Part shown: one piece after another, positions 34,901-44,300 of the stretch
How positions within the stretch are numbered: the first letter of the stretch is position 1
Layout: each line of letters starts with the position of its first letter
Origin: Armatimonadetes bacterium UBA1398
GTDB lineage: Bacteria > Armatimonadota > Zipacnadia > UBA1398
NCBI GenBank assembly: GCA_002305165.1
Contig: DBQI01000043.1
Coordinates: forward strand, 1 to 64,000
Direction: 5' to 3'
DNA length: 64,000 bases
Translations under genes and position numbers: made by a program
Notes under the pieces: generated by a model
Database searches by the model: none
What the model saw: only the letters and a program-made list of their open reading frames with translations
Told to the model about the DNA's origin: nothing

Positions 34901-35211
34901 TCGAGGCACGGGTGGAGGGAGACACCCTCGTGATACGGGCATCGCCCCAGGCCGCCCATGGCGCCGATGCGAGCGGCCTCACGCTGGAGGCGAGCCTCGT
35001 ACCGCTGGGAGGCCCCGCGATCCGGCTCGAACCGACGGCGGACGGAGCCTACGAGGCTCGGATCGCCCTCGATGCGATGCCGAAGCGGTACGACTACCGG
35101 GAAGGGCGCTACGAACGAGCCTGGGGGCCAGTGCAAGTGGAACTCCGCGCTCGCGCCGGCGCCCTGCGCGGCGGGGAGCGAGTCACGGTGGAGTTGCCGC
35201 GCCTGGGCTAG
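31927..35211 (+). CDS. GH42-like beta-galactosidase-type secreted protein with atypical active site
   Basis: About 1094 residues from GTG 31927 (GAAAGAGG upstream). A hydrophobic start MALPTLALVLLL may act as a signal. An N-terminal beta domain (to about 210) precedes a GH42-like barrel: YPDWFYERFPDAAMLDQFGQ, the strand-4 motif RYWVLGGESLYYTYL with Glu328, and RYHGDLAALNDAWDTNFTSWEQV, the usual GH42 'LN-x-x-W-x-T-x-F' sequence. A trimerisation/amidotransferase-like domain follows (RPRIGMLRSRPTWAVE ... LGENGILDE). Further beta domains end the protein. Unusual points: the acid/base Glu follows Gly-Gly rather than Asn, and I cannot find a convincing nucleophile Glu after strand 7. It may act on a different sugar or have lost activity. 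Confidence 0.65.
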   Translation: MALPTLALVLLLRHADHELPLVAPPAPETTLDALYLPDCTRPGEFVGFSFLDPLPELSEAAAVGANSGLANWMWIPTLDPASPSGMAGPPIHGLIGASRYAQEVITTEPFTALGLALPAYVTEGAPVYLRAYRNGEEIPTASAFIERPRDNEPAFVPGDFEPGGYWIEVELASSGPGRVGVWARPGDRPAATANGQSMAPLHLEALGLRADDSIAALYDEGAPHMALELTGDLLQAWRDLGLQIGIYVGNWNNGGFPYYPDWFYERFPDAAMLDQFGQPFLSGMFDRQVPWLGISHPAIVEGTSAHIESSVRALAPEEALRYWVLGGESLYYTYLLGARLTDYSPYALNHLRGWLSERYHGDLAALNDAWDTNFTSWEQVTPPVELGRNAASVDFALFRFQEMAERFGWHYQSVRAADPGRLALSCNHGTLFEGRSYFGLGLDPAALAAATDGFELGQIMRDHDGSRYNLLWMYSVMGYGKPLAAPRLAYAKTDLLARGGGTSYTPEAARRYFGEAIGTGCWHTGFVQWYGDLPDGEWGVRGTPAEAEFRAIFKEWHQIEREFDSCWPIRPRIGMLRSRPTWAVERHPRIWQALHEELVTRGLGYLPLSGEMSWEGLDAVICADNPILEHSDRERLAALDPTEVTILTLGENGILDEACREAADISTWPGVRSIPADGMTIAERARALADAAADRSEDGFRIVLHALEPITRELTSSAPMGGHDRPLDLAGGPVEQVFTPTEDGLRVVAVSVPTFAQEYQGGPLRLLVTDAAGATVGESSVEARALKDNAWHEVAMEAACPAGQPLRLTIQGPDDLAPLRLGVWSSASVPTEGGGPLSQGGQGIGGSLEMRARYVRAGTAQEMVEVFRLSDGAGAVVVLVNTGDVPVRFSLLNPESLALDSVYPLAVRRLDAARRLGDDVVPAHQTAFVAIHRDVPPAAVQSWLTDLMGQFGEVSAERGVLLDRAWEALAAGMPHKALAHGLAAARWLDTDLEARVEGDTLVIRASPQAAHGADASGLTLEASLVPLGGPAIRLEPTADGAYEARIALDAMPKRYDYREGRYERAWGPVQVELRARAGALRGGERVTVELPRLG

Positions 35212-35409
35212 CCTCACCTGTATTGTTGTCCGGACGGTCGTGCAATGGGGCAACAGAGGGTACCGGGACCTGGTTGCCAGTGAGCGAGGAGTCAGCCCGT
35301 TCGAACCTGGGCGCGCCGAGAGGGTTAGTATCTCGGACGCCCTCCGCCCGAGGGTGGAGGCCAACGCTGGGAGGCGTTCGGTCATGGACGGTTAGGGGTT
35401 GAGCGATCG

Positions 35410-37425
35410 GTGCGACATGCGTTGCGATGGACCGGGCTACTCCTGGTACTGGCTGGAGCGGCGGGCCTGGCGCAGGAACCGCCCGAGGCCGCAGCGGGGC
35501 CCCCGAACGGGGCTCTGTTGATCGCCGACTTCGAGGACGAGGGCCAGATCGAGGCCTTCGTCACCAGCGACTCCAACCGAGAGGCGGACCCGGAGAACGG
35601 CCGCCCGCTCATCTACGTCTTCCTCTCGGGCCTGACCCCAGACGAAGGCGGCAACCACTCCCTGCACATGATGTTCAACGACGGCGACAACGCGTGGGCC
35701 AGAGCCCACATGGCCGTCGATGGCTCCGAATGGGCTGCCGCTGGGGCGCGGTCCCTTCGCTTCCTGGCTAACTCGTACCTCGGCACCCTATCCCTCGATC
35801 TGGTGCTGACGACCGATGACGGGGATCGGTACACGGCGACGGTGGAGATCCCGAGCGAGGGATGGGTCGTGGTGGAGGCCCCCCTCACATCCTTCACCAA
35901 CGCCGAAGGCGGGAACGCATGGGAGTCCCTCTCAATGATCACGGGCCTGGGGTTTGAGAAGCGGGGCACGTGGCGCGGCTGCGTTCTGCGCATCGACGAA
36001 CTGCAGATCCTCCCTGGCGCCGGTGGGACGTCGGTCATCGAGACTCCCGCCGATCCTGATCCGGGCGCCGAGGAGCCCACGGACCCCGATCCGGGGGGCG
36101 GGGTCATCGATGTAGTGCCCCAGGATGCCTACAAGGTCAGCCTGAGCACCGCCTTCCAGAGCCGAGAGACGCCCCTCTACTTCCGCGCCTATCTCGGCAT
36201 GAACGTCACTCCCGCCGACGTGGACCTCCTAGAGCGCACCCAGGTGCAGAGCTTGGTGCGAGCCATAGACCCGATCGTTCGGCTCGTGGTGGATACGCCC
36301 GCGGAAGCCTCGGGCGATGCCGCGGTGCATGCCCGCATCGATCCGCTCATCGCGGCGGTGCGTCGGGTAGCCAAGGACCGGGGCGCCATGGTCTGCGTAG
36401 ACGCCCCGATTGGGGGCGAGGTGACGCCCCAGCGGTTCGCCGACTTCGCGTCATCGCTCGTGCGCCGCCACAACTTCGGTCCCGACGGTAAGCGCGTCGC
36501 GAACCCCATCCGCTACTGGGAGCTGCTGGCGGAGCCGATCTTCCTCACCGATCAGGACTACGGCCGTGCCACCCAGATGTACAACTCGGCGGCGAAGGCC
36601 ATGCGAGCGGTCGATAGCGAGATTCGGTTGGGCGGGATGGCGCTCTTCGCCTCGGAGCAGCAGCCAATGGACCGCGTGCTGCGCGGCACCAAGGGCCAAC
36701 TGGACTTCCTGTCCTGGCACTTCTATGGCGCCGCAGGGGCCTCGGTGAGCGATGAGGACCTCCTGGCGGCGGCCGACTCAGGCCTGACCTATGGGGTGAA
36801 CGACGCCGTCGCGCCGACCCGAGTCCTGGAGCTCCTAAGGGTGGCGGACCTCTACGAGTCCGGCCTGCTCTTCGTGTCGGAATGCAATCTGAACAAGGTG
36901 CGATCCGCCGACGGCCGGTGCATGGACCCGCGCGCGTCGACCAGCTTCGCCGGCGCGTGGCTCGCATCGTACTTCGTCTCCTCGGGCAGCGTCGTCGACG
37001 TGACGCTCCTCTCGCGGCTCTCGGGCGAGAGCTGGGGGATGATCCACGAGGACGGCTCCGCCGGCCCCGTCTACTGGACGGCACGGCTGTTCCAGGAGCA
37101 CATGCCGCGCGGCACAGAGGTGCTGGGGGTGCGATCGAGCGCCCGAACCGGGACGATGCGCACCCTAGCGGGGATGCTCAACGACCGCCGCATGGTCCTC
37201 ATGGTGAACAGGGAGAACCAGCCGGCGGAGGTGGAGCTCACCATGACGGATCTCGCCGCGAACAGCACGGGGGCCCTCTACCGGCTCGCAGCGGATGGCA
37301 AAGGCATCGAACGAGTGGACCTGACTGTGGAGGAGGCTCGGGGCGGCCACCGGGTCACGGGAATGACGCTCCCGCCATACGGCGTTGGGATCGCCGAGTT
37401 CCGTGCACGAGGCGCTACGCCGTAG
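35410..37425 (+). CDS. Secreted GH39/GH51-like clan A glycoside hydrolase with N-terminal binding domain
   Basis: 671 residues from GTG 35410: signal peptide VRHALRWTGLLLVLAGAAGLA-QE. Residues 35-205 make a jelly-roll domain like a carbohydrate-binding or complex-I-associated CIA30-type fold (LLIADFEDEGQIEAF ... VLRIDELQIL). A Pro/Asp/Glu linker (TPADPDPGAEEPTDPDPGG) leads to a TIM barrel (about 245-560) resembling GH39: RYWELLAEPIFL with Glu375 at strand 4, LDFLSWHFYG, and LFVSECNLN with Glu491 as nucleophile. The normally invariant Asn before the acid/base is Ala374. A C-terminal beta-sandwich (RRMVLMVNRENQPAEVEL) closes it. It overlaps the end of the convergent flippase-like gene by 11 bases. 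Confidence 0.68.
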   Translation: MRHALRWTGLLLVLAGAAGLAQEPPEAAAGPPNGALLIADFEDEGQIEAFVTSDSNREADPENGRPLIYVFLSGLTPDEGGNHSLHMMFNDGDNAWARAHMAVDGSEWAAAGARSLRFLANSYLGTLSLDLVLTTDDGDRYTATVEIPSEGWVVVEAPLTSFTNAEGGNAWESLSMITGLGFEKRGTWRGCVLRIDELQILPGAGGTSVIETPADPDPGAEEPTDPDPGGGVIDVVPQDAYKVSLSTAFQSRETPLYFRAYLGMNVTPADVDLLERTQVQSLVRAIDPIVRLVVDTPAEASGDAAVHARIDPLIAAVRRVAKDRGAMVCVDAPIGGEVTPQRFADFASSLVRRHNFGPDGKRVANPIRYWELLAEPIFLTDQDYGRATQMYNSAAKAMRAVDSEIRLGGMALFASEQQPMDRVLRGTKGQLDFLSWHFYGAAGASVSDEDLLAAADSGLTYGVNDAVAPTRVLELLRVADLYESGLLFVSECNLNKVRSADGRCMDPRASTSFAGAWLASYFVSSGSVVDVTLLSRLSGESWGMIHEDGSAGPVYWTARLFQEHMPRGTEVLGVRSSARTGTMRTLAGMLNDRRMVLMVNRENQPAEVELTMTDLAANSTGALYRLAADGKGIERVDLTVEEARGGHRVTGMTLPPYGVGIAEFRARGATP

Positions 37426-38455
37426 AGTCGCCCTCGTCCGCCTCATCTCGGCCGCGCAGCCCAATGTAGAGCAAAAAGGCGGCAAGGAGGCCGACGCCCT
37501 CGGAGGCGAGAGTCCAGAGCCGACTGGCTACGGAGAGGATCCCGGCCAGCGGCCCCACGGGTCCAGCCAGCAGCAAGAGTAGGACACCCTCCCGGATCCC
37601 CAAGCCTGCGGGCATGATCAAGAGGATCATCGACAGAACCCAGGCAAAGGCGTAGCTGGCGGCGATGAGGGGCGCCTGGGAGGGGGGGGTGCCCGCTACC
37701 GCGGCCACGTACGGGTAGAAGCTGCCTGCCATGAAGACCCAGGCAATCACCCACCATCCGAGGACTGAGACCTGATCACGGAAGCTGATCTGGCACTCGC
37801 CCACATCCTCACGAAGGACGCGGCCCATCTGTCGCACGAGCCATTGGAAGACGGCGGGATGGAGGGCGGCGAGCAGCGGGAGGGCGATGAGGCATGCCCA
37901 GGAGTAAGTTTTGAGGCGCGGATCGGCCATCGCCTGGAAGGGGATGGTTACGGCGAAGATCACGAGGCCGAGCAGCACGGTGCAGATGCACTCAAGGGCC
38001 ATGCTCGCGATGGTGACCGAGGCGGGCACTCCCCGAGGTTTGAAGGCCGCTGAGCGCGCTACGGGCAGGAGGGCCTTGCCGACAGGGCCCGGCACATAGC
38101 GCACGAGGTTGGTCCAGGCGAAGAAGTAGACGGCGGTGTACCAGGGCACCCGCCCCCCGCCGAGGGCGACGAACCCTCGGTACCAGCCCAGCCCGAGGGC
38201 GTAGTAGCCAGCGGCTTGACCGAGGATAGAGAAGGCCATCAGAGGCCACTGGATGGTGACCTCGATCTCCTCGGCGCGCACCTGCTCCCAGCTGTTCTTG
38301 AACTGGAGGGCGAGGAAGGCGAGGAGTGCCAGGCTCACGACGAGCTTGAGCACGAAAACCACGGCGCGCTGCCACAGCGGCCGTTGGGGGATCAGGGCCC
38401 CGCTGGCATCCAGCGGGCCGCGATCGAGCTCAGCGGTCTCCGGAACCCTGGGCAT
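37415..38455 (-). CDS. Lysylphosphatidylglycerol-synthase-TM / UPF0104-type membrane protein (flippase-like)
   Basis: 346 residues with about eight membrane spans. Two signature motifs of the LPG_synthase_TM family are visible: WTNLVRYVPGPVGKALLPVAR after span 3 and LLIMPAGLGIREGVLLLLL near the C-terminus. Family members include the flippase half of MprF and AglD-type proteins; stand-alone ones are thought to move or build glycolipids. There is no soluble synthetase domain. Cytoplasmic N-terminus (MPRVPETAELDRGP). The neighbouring gene at 38505 lies upstream on the same strand, 49 bases away. A role in envelope lipid handling is inferred. Confidence 0.85.
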   Translation of the reverse strand: MPRVPETAELDRGPLDASGALIPQRPLWQRAVVFVLKLVVSLALLAFLALQFKNSWEQVRAEEIEVTIQWPLMAFSILGQAAGYYALGLGWYRGFVALGGGRVPWYTAVYFFAWTNLVRYVPGPVGKALLPVARSAAFKPRGVPASVTIASMALECICTVLLGLVIFAVTIPFQAMADPRLKTYSWACLIALPLLAALHPAVFQWLVRQMGRVLREDVGECQISFRDQVSVLGWWVIAWVFMAGSFYPYVAAVAGTPPSQAPLIAASYAFAWVLSMILLIMPAGLGIREGVLLLLLAGPVGPLAGILSVASRLWTLASEGVGLLAAFLLYIGLRGRDEADEGDSTA

Positions 38456-38504
38456 GTGTGCCGACTCGAACGCCTCCCGAGGCCTCGCCAGGCCAGCCGA
38501 TAGC

Positions 38505-39524
38505 CTACTCCAGGCCCATCAGAGCGTCCAGGAGGTCGGTGTAGGAGCCGATGACTCCGCCGCCAAGGTCGGGGTTGCCTGACAGTGATCCGGTGGGGCC
38601 GTAGAGAGAGCGGAAGAGGCTGAGGATGCCGCTGATGTCACCGGCTCGCAGGGCGTTTTGCAGTTGGGCCGTATCGGCGCCGCCGAAGCCCGCGAGCATA
38701 TCAGACAGCAGCGACAGCGACGCGCCGGTGCCCAGCATCTCCGTCCCCAGCAGGGGCTCGCTCAGCGCGCCAGTGCCAGCAGCGCCCAGGGCGCCCAGCC
38801 CCAGGAGCGGATCGGTGGTTCCGGTAGGCGGCAGGGGTTGCCCCTGGCCCAGGCTGTTCAGGAGCGATTGCACGTCGAGCTCGCCGCCTGCCATGAGGCC
38901 AGCAAGCTCATCGGAGAGGCCCTCCACGGCGCCCGCATCCCCGGCAGCGAGCCGCGCGAGCAGGTCTGGCTCTTGTCCCAGACGCCGCAGGAGGAACTGG
39001 ATCTGGTCGCTGCTGACGTCCGGCATCCCCATCTGCCCAAGCATGCCCTGCAGCAACTCGGGCGAGCCATCGATCTGGCCCAGGACGCCACGCAGGCGAT
39101 CGGGATTCGATAGAAGAGAGTCGAGGGCACGAGTGAGGACCTCGTCGGTCATGCCTCCAGCAAGGCCGCCGCCGAGGCCGCTCCGGCGGACGCGATCCAG
39201 CGCCTCGGCGCGCAAGGTCGGATCCTGACGCACCATGCGCATGACATCAAGTAGGGCGTTCGGATCGCGCACCAAGCTCTCGACCAGTGGAGCCTGGCTC
39301 TGGCCGCGCCCTGCGGCGATGGCTTGTAGTGCGAGCTCATCGGGATCGGCTGCGGGTGGGAGCACCATCCCCAGACCGCCGGCTGCCTGGGCATGGAGCG
39401 CGGCGTCCGGAGTAGGTGGCATGGCAGCGACCCGCAGGTCACGCTCCACCACGGTGATACCGGCCACCGTACCTATGAGGACTGCGGCTATCGGGGCTAC
39501 CAAGAGAGCCTTACGCCAGTCCAT
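38505..39524 (-). CDS. Membrane-anchored helical-repeat protein, unknown function
   Basis: About 339 residues from ATG 39524; GGAGGTG four bases upstream fixes the start. A single N-terminal membrane span (KALLVAPIAAVLIGTVAGITVV) anchors it. Residues 90-235 are short helical repeats with a DP-x-x-L-x-x-L/M-x-x-x pattern (RDPNALLDVMR, QDPTLRAEALD, SNPDRLRGVLG, EPDLLARLAAGD), then a low-complexity Gly/Leu/Thr region (PLLGLGALGAAGTGALSEPLLGTEMLG) and more helices. No family recognised. It may be a periplasmic scaffold or regulator of an envelope complex; its position upstream of the flippase-like gene hints at a joint role. Confidence 0.65.
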   Translation of the reverse strand: MDWRKALLVAPIAAVLIGTVAGITVVERDLRVAAMPPTPDAALHAQAAGGLGMVLPPAADPDELALQAIAAGRGQSQAPLVESLVRDPNALLDVMRMVRQDPTLRAEALDRVRRSGLGGGLAGGMTDEVLTRALDSLLSNPDRLRGVLGQIDGSPELLQGMLGQMGMPDVSSDQIQFLLRRLGQEPDLLARLAAGDAGAVEGLSDELAGLMAGGELDVQSLLNSLGQGQPLPPTGTTDPLLGLGALGAAGTGALSEPLLGTEMLGTGASLSLLSDMLAGFGGADTAQLQNALRAGDISGILSLFRSLYGPTGSLSGNPDLGGGVIGSYTDLLDALMGLE

Positions 39525-39991
39525 GGGGCACCTCCGGCCGGCTGCGGTCGCAGCCAGAGACAGAATCCAAGCACAACACCCCTGATGATACCCCGATTCA
39601 TGGCCTGACCAAACGCGCGGCGGCCGGCGCCAGACGAACAGATAGCCCAAGCAACTATGTGGAGAGGGGAGGATGTGGGTTCTCACGACAGTGGTTGGCC
39701 ATTGGGGGGACTGTCAGTATCTCAGGGTGAGAACCCACGTTCAAATGATAGTCCAAGTCGCGTATCAGTTTCCTTCAGGTGTCGTTCTTGGCGGATTCGG
39801 TGTTGCGAAGTGCAGTTAGGTGTCGCGAACAGCCGGAGACCGTAACGGCGACGGAGCACCGCCAGTGGAGCCAACAACGTGCGGCCGCGAGCCATCCCGG
39901 CGAAGGGCTTCGGCCTCATGGGAGGGAAGCGTGAGGCATCGAGAGGGCTCTTTCCACGGGATACCGGAACACCGAGAGCGGGGCTGGCTGG
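39525..39991. other. 467-base divergent intergenic region, lower in G+C
   Basis: Between the helical-repeat protein (minus) and the MFS gene (plus) there is no frame with protein character. The middle part (39650-39830) is visibly poorer in G+C than flanking genes and holds a nested inverted repeat (39675-39738). A short direct repeat AGGTGTCG occurs near 39777 and 39820. I see no convincing -35/-10 pair, though promoters for both genes must be here. Confidence 0.6.
39675..39738. repeat. Nested perfect inverted repeat in an intergenic region
   Basis: Outer arms GTGGGTTCTCAC (39675-39686) and GTGAGAACCCAC (39727-39738) are a perfect 12-bp match. Directly inside are GACAGT (39687-39692) and ACTGTC (39710-39715), with an 11-base bulge AGTATCTCAGG on the right side only. 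As RNA this is an 18-pair structure with an asymmetric bulge and a 17-base G-rich loop. It could be a small structured RNA, a cis-regulator of either divergent gene, or a miniature mobile element; flanking target duplications are not evident. Confidence 0.6.
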
Positions 39992-41305
39992 ATGAAGTCG
40001 GAGAACGGGAACGTGTCACTCCCCTGGTTCAAGGGGCTTACAGGCTACCACTGGCTGGTGCTCGTCGTCGCCTCGCTAGGTTGGGCCTTCGACACCATGG
40101 ACCAGTGGATCTTCAACTTGGCTAAGGGTCCGGCGATCGCGGATCTGCTGGGCCTTCAGACGGGAGCGCCCCAGGTAAGCCGGCTTGTGGGCTGGGCGAC
40201 GGCCATCTTCATCCTGGGCTGGGCGACCGGCGGCTTCGTCTTCGGGATGGTCGGCGACAAGCTGGGCCGCACCCGCACGATGATGATCACGGTGGGCATG
40301 TACGCGGTGTTCACCGGCCTCTCGGGCCTCGCCCAGGACGCCACGACCTTCATCATCCTACGGTTCCTGACCGGCCTTGGCATCGGCGGCGAGTTCGCGG
40401 CGGGGGCGGCCCTGGTAGCGGAGGTATTCCCCGACCGCTCCCGGGCCACGGCGCTCGGCGTGATGCAGGCCTGCTCGGCATTGGGGAACATCACCGCCGG
40501 TGTCGTCGACCTCGTCGTGCACCAGTACGCCGTGACCTACCCGGCGTGGCGGATCATGTTCCTCGTGGGCATCACCCCCGCTCTCCTCACCGTGGTGCTG
40601 AGGTTCTTCGTGCGTGAGCCAGAGCGGTGGCATCAGGCGCGGGAGGCGGCGCTGGCGGGGGCCAAGGGCCTCGGGGCCTTGCCAGAGCTGTTCCGCGACC
40701 GTGTCCTGAGAGGGCGGACCCTCGTGGGCGTGGGCCTAGCCTCGGTGGGCGTGATCGGCTTCTGGGGCATCGGTGTCTTCTCTCCCGAGCTGTTCCGGCA
40801 TGCGCTGAACCCCCTGGACCTCGCGGAGATGCACAAGAGCGTGGAGCAGCAGAAGAGCATCTGCGTCATCATGCAGCAGGTGGGCGCCTTTTTTGGGATC
40901 CTGGCCTGGACGTGGGTGGCGCAGCGGGTCGGCCGGCGGCGCGCCTTCGCCCTCGCCTTCCTGGCATGCCTCGTGGTGGTGCCGCTGTGCTTCCATTGCA
41001 CTACGTCCTTCATCACAGGGCTCATCTGGTTCCCACTGCTAGGGTTCGTGGTTACGTCCCTGTTCGGTGGCTACGCCATCTACTTCCCCGAGCTCTACCC
41101 AACGCGACTCCGGGCGACGGGGACGGGATTCTGCTACAACGTGGCGCGCTACATCTCGGTGATCGGCCCCATCGCGTTCGGGAGCCTGGCGGCGTCCGTC
41201 GGGTTCAAGTGGGCGGCGACCATCATCTCGGTCGTGTTCGTCTTCGGCCTCCTTGTGCTCATCTGGGCGCCGGAGACCCACGGCAAGCCGCTGCCGGAGG
41301 ACTAA
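39992..41305 (+). CDS. MFS transporter, sugar/organic-acid:H+ symporter type
   Basis: 437 residues, 12 spans. GWAFDTMDQWIFN in span 1 (the membrane Asp pair is typical of metabolite:H+ symporters), GMVGDKLGRTRTMM between spans 2 and 3, RFLTGLGIGGEFAAGAALVAEVFPDRSRA in spans 4-5 and YFPELYPTRLRATGTGFCYN before span 11 place it with the metabolite:H+ or sialate/lactate symporter groups. ATG 39992 was kept because the MDQWIF span follows normally. It is followed 64 bases later by the GH101/GH36-like hydrolase on the same strand, so it may import that enzyme's products. Substrate not known. Confidence 0.9.
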   Translation: MKSENGNVSLPWFKGLTGYHWLVLVVASLGWAFDTMDQWIFNLAKGPAIADLLGLQTGAPQVSRLVGWATAIFILGWATGGFVFGMVGDKLGRTRTMMITVGMYAVFTGLSGLAQDATTFIILRFLTGLGIGGEFAAGAALVAEVFPDRSRATALGVMQACSALGNITAGVVDLVVHQYAVTYPAWRIMFLVGITPALLTVVLRFFVREPERWHQAREAALAGAKGLGALPELFRDRVLRGRTLVGVGLASVGVIGFWGIGVFSPELFRHALNPLDLAEMHKSVEQQKSICVIMQQVGAFFGILAWTWVAQRVGRRRAFALAFLACLVVVPLCFHCTTSFITGLIWFPLLGFVVTSLFGGYAIYFPELYPTRLRATGTGFCYNVARYISVIGPIAFGSLAASVGFKWAATIISVVFVFGLLVLIWAPETHGKPLPED

Positions 41306-41369
41306 CGCGAGTCCTGTAGCGATCCTTGACAGGTACGACCCTTGAACGCAGGCGTCAGGAGGCAAACTC

Positions 41370-44300
41370 ATGGATAGGTCCCTCATGCTCATGCTGATCG
41401 GTCTGCTACCGATCTCGGCGCTGGGGCAAGAGATGACGGCCAACCCAGCGCGCGAGGTCGACCCGGCTCCGGGGCCACCGGGCGAGCCGCCCTACGAGAT
41501 GGCGGATCGGGAGATCGCCCACAATCCCCTTGTGGACTTCACGAGCGTCACAGGCTGGGTGGTGGAGGGCCACAATGCGGAGGGGTGGCTCGCCCCGTCC
41601 CGCGAGCAGCGGGTGTTCAACGACACCTCGGGCAAACTCGTGTACTGGGGAACGGGCGAAGACCCATGGCTGCTCGTGCGGCCCGCCGAGCCGATACCGA
41701 TCCCTGAGCCGTGGGACTCGGTGGACCTCTGGAACTATGGGAACAACTGGGGCTGGGCGCCCGATCCGAGTACTCCCGTCGTCACCATCTCGGCCGTGGT
41801 GCGGAGCGAGGCGGGCGATCTCACGGACATCCCCCTCGGCTGGGTGGACTACAAGTACTGGTTCCTCATGCACGGCCGCCGCTCGACGGCGCTGGACGGT
41901 CCGCTATCCTTCGTAGGCATTCGCGTGGCAGGGGCGCGGAACACGGAGCCGAGAACGCTCTACTTTGGGCCATGCAGCTTCTACAGGGAGCCGCTCGAAC
42001 CGCTGAGCTTCGAGCCGCAGCCGGAGGAGCTGCCCTTCCCCACGCGTGCGGAGACGATCCTGCCGACGAACAACGCGAGCGGCTATGAAAACCGGGTGAG
42101 GCGCGAGGGTGACGCGGTAGTCTTCGAGTACGACGGCCCCGACACGCGGCTGGCGTACCGCTGGAGGCCCGAGGGTGGGGGGCTCGGCGACATCACCGTG
42201 GAGTACCAAGACCGGGTGATCCGGCCCTGCGCCGGTGGCGGACCCGTTCTCGCGCCGCCAGAGGGCGGCTTCGGGCCGGGTGACGATCTGGCTGTGGCGC
42301 AGTTGCTGGAGCGTCGGCTGCAGGACGATGCGTTGAGCTTCCGCTGGCACCTCCGACGCGGGGCGGCGCAGGCGGAGGTTGGATACCGGATCCGGATCGC
42401 GGGGAAGTCGCTGATCATAGAGATGGAGTCCGATGGCGGCAGCGTGGAGCGTGTCGCCCTGGGCCGGGCTGAGAACCTGGTCGCGCCCACGCTCACGAAG
42501 GTCCCTTACCTGACGTATGGCGGCAACGATCCCAGGGTGCTTGAGGATGCCGGCCTGTTCCTATTCGAGCAGTTCGACTGGTACGTCTCCGAGGCGTCGA
42601 GCCTCTACGGGGCGGCCGAAGTGGGGGCCGACTGGGCGAGCTTCAACGGTGGCGCTGTCTACGGGACCAAGACCGATGGGACGCGCAACCCACTGCGTGA
42701 GCGCCTGTTTCTGACGGCCAGCCCCGAGTTCGCGGAGGTGCTGCCGAACATCCCCAATCCGCCGTCGCCCATGCGGGACATGATGGCCCATCGCCTGTGG
42801 CGGGTGAAGTCGGGGGCCGATCACGAGGCGGAGGTAGCCGACGCCAAGTCGCTCCGAGAACGGGGTCTGGAGCACATCGCCGTGCGGTACCACGAGGACT
42901 CGTGGCGTGATGGCGGAGAGAGTTTCACCTTCCGGACGGTAGCCGGGCCGGCGCGTGGCGGCGATCCGACGCTTCGCAGCATGGTGGATCGGGTGAAGAG
43001 CCTCGGCTGGCTCGTGGGGCTGTACACGAACTACACCGACTTCGCGCCAGTGAACGCCAACTGGGACCCCGACCACGTCAGCCGCCTGCCCGACTGGAGT
43101 TGGCAGCATGCGTGGATGCGATGCTATGCGCCGAAGCCGCGGTGGTCGGTGGAGATGCAGGCGAAGCTCGCACCGATCATCGACGACAAGTTCGACCCGA
43201 ACCACAGCTACTGCGATGTGCATACGGCGGTGACGCCATTCCAACGTGTCGACTACGACCACCGTGTGCCCCGGGCTGGGACGTTCCGGCAGGTGTTCGA
43301 GTGCTTCGGTCGGCTGCTTCATAACGAGAAGTACGCGTACGATGGCCCCGTGTATTCGGAGGGGCTCAACCACTGGTGGTACTCGGGCCTGACCGATGGG
43401 AACTACGCGCAAATCGTCTCAGCGGCGCCGCCACAGGAGCCGTTCCTGGTGGACTTCGACCTGCTGAAGATGCACCCGCTGCAGATGGATGCGGGCATGG
43501 GCGCGCCGGGGATGTTCTTCCGCGGCGCGCCGCCGGATCTCGATCAGTTCATCGCGACGACGGTGGCCTACGGGCACATCGGCTTCGCGGACTGGCACGA
43601 GATGGCTGGCCTCATGAAGCTCTACTACATGCACCAGCCCATCCAGGAGAGCTACGTGATGGTGCCGGTGGACCGCATCGAGTACGAGGTGGATGGCGAG
43701 TTACTGCCGACATCAAGGGCACTGGCGTCGGACGCAATGCGGCGCAATCGGGTCCATGTGGTCTACGAGAACGGGTTCCAGGTGTGGGCGAATGGAGAGG
43801 ACGAGGAGTGGCGGGTGGGGGAGGATGTGCTGCCGCGCTGGGGATTCATGGCGCGGGGTGAAGGCGCCGCCGCCTCGACGGTTCTGATGCCCCAGGACGC
43901 GTTCGGCGGCGAGGGCATCGCGCCGCCGGTGAAGGTCTCTACGGCCTGGAGAGAGGGCTCGTCATACTACGCGGACTCGCCCGACGGGTACGCCCTGACG
44001 GAGAGGCTCGGCGTGGAGGGAGCGGGGGCGCTGAAGAGAGAGACGGACGGCTGGTACGCCTACCCCGCGACCGCCTTCCGGGATCTGGCGTTCGAGCCGG
44101 GCCTGATAGGCCTCAGTGATGGACAGAGCGTTGGCGCGACGGCCTTCGGACCGGCCGGCGTGGAGACGACGGCGCCGGAGATCCGCTGGAGTCGGGGACG
44201 GATCCACCTGCTGCCACGAGATACGGATGCGGTGCGCTACAGGCTCGAGCCGGTCGAGGGAGTGTCAACGTCGTCGCTGGAGGCCGGGATGATCGCCCCT

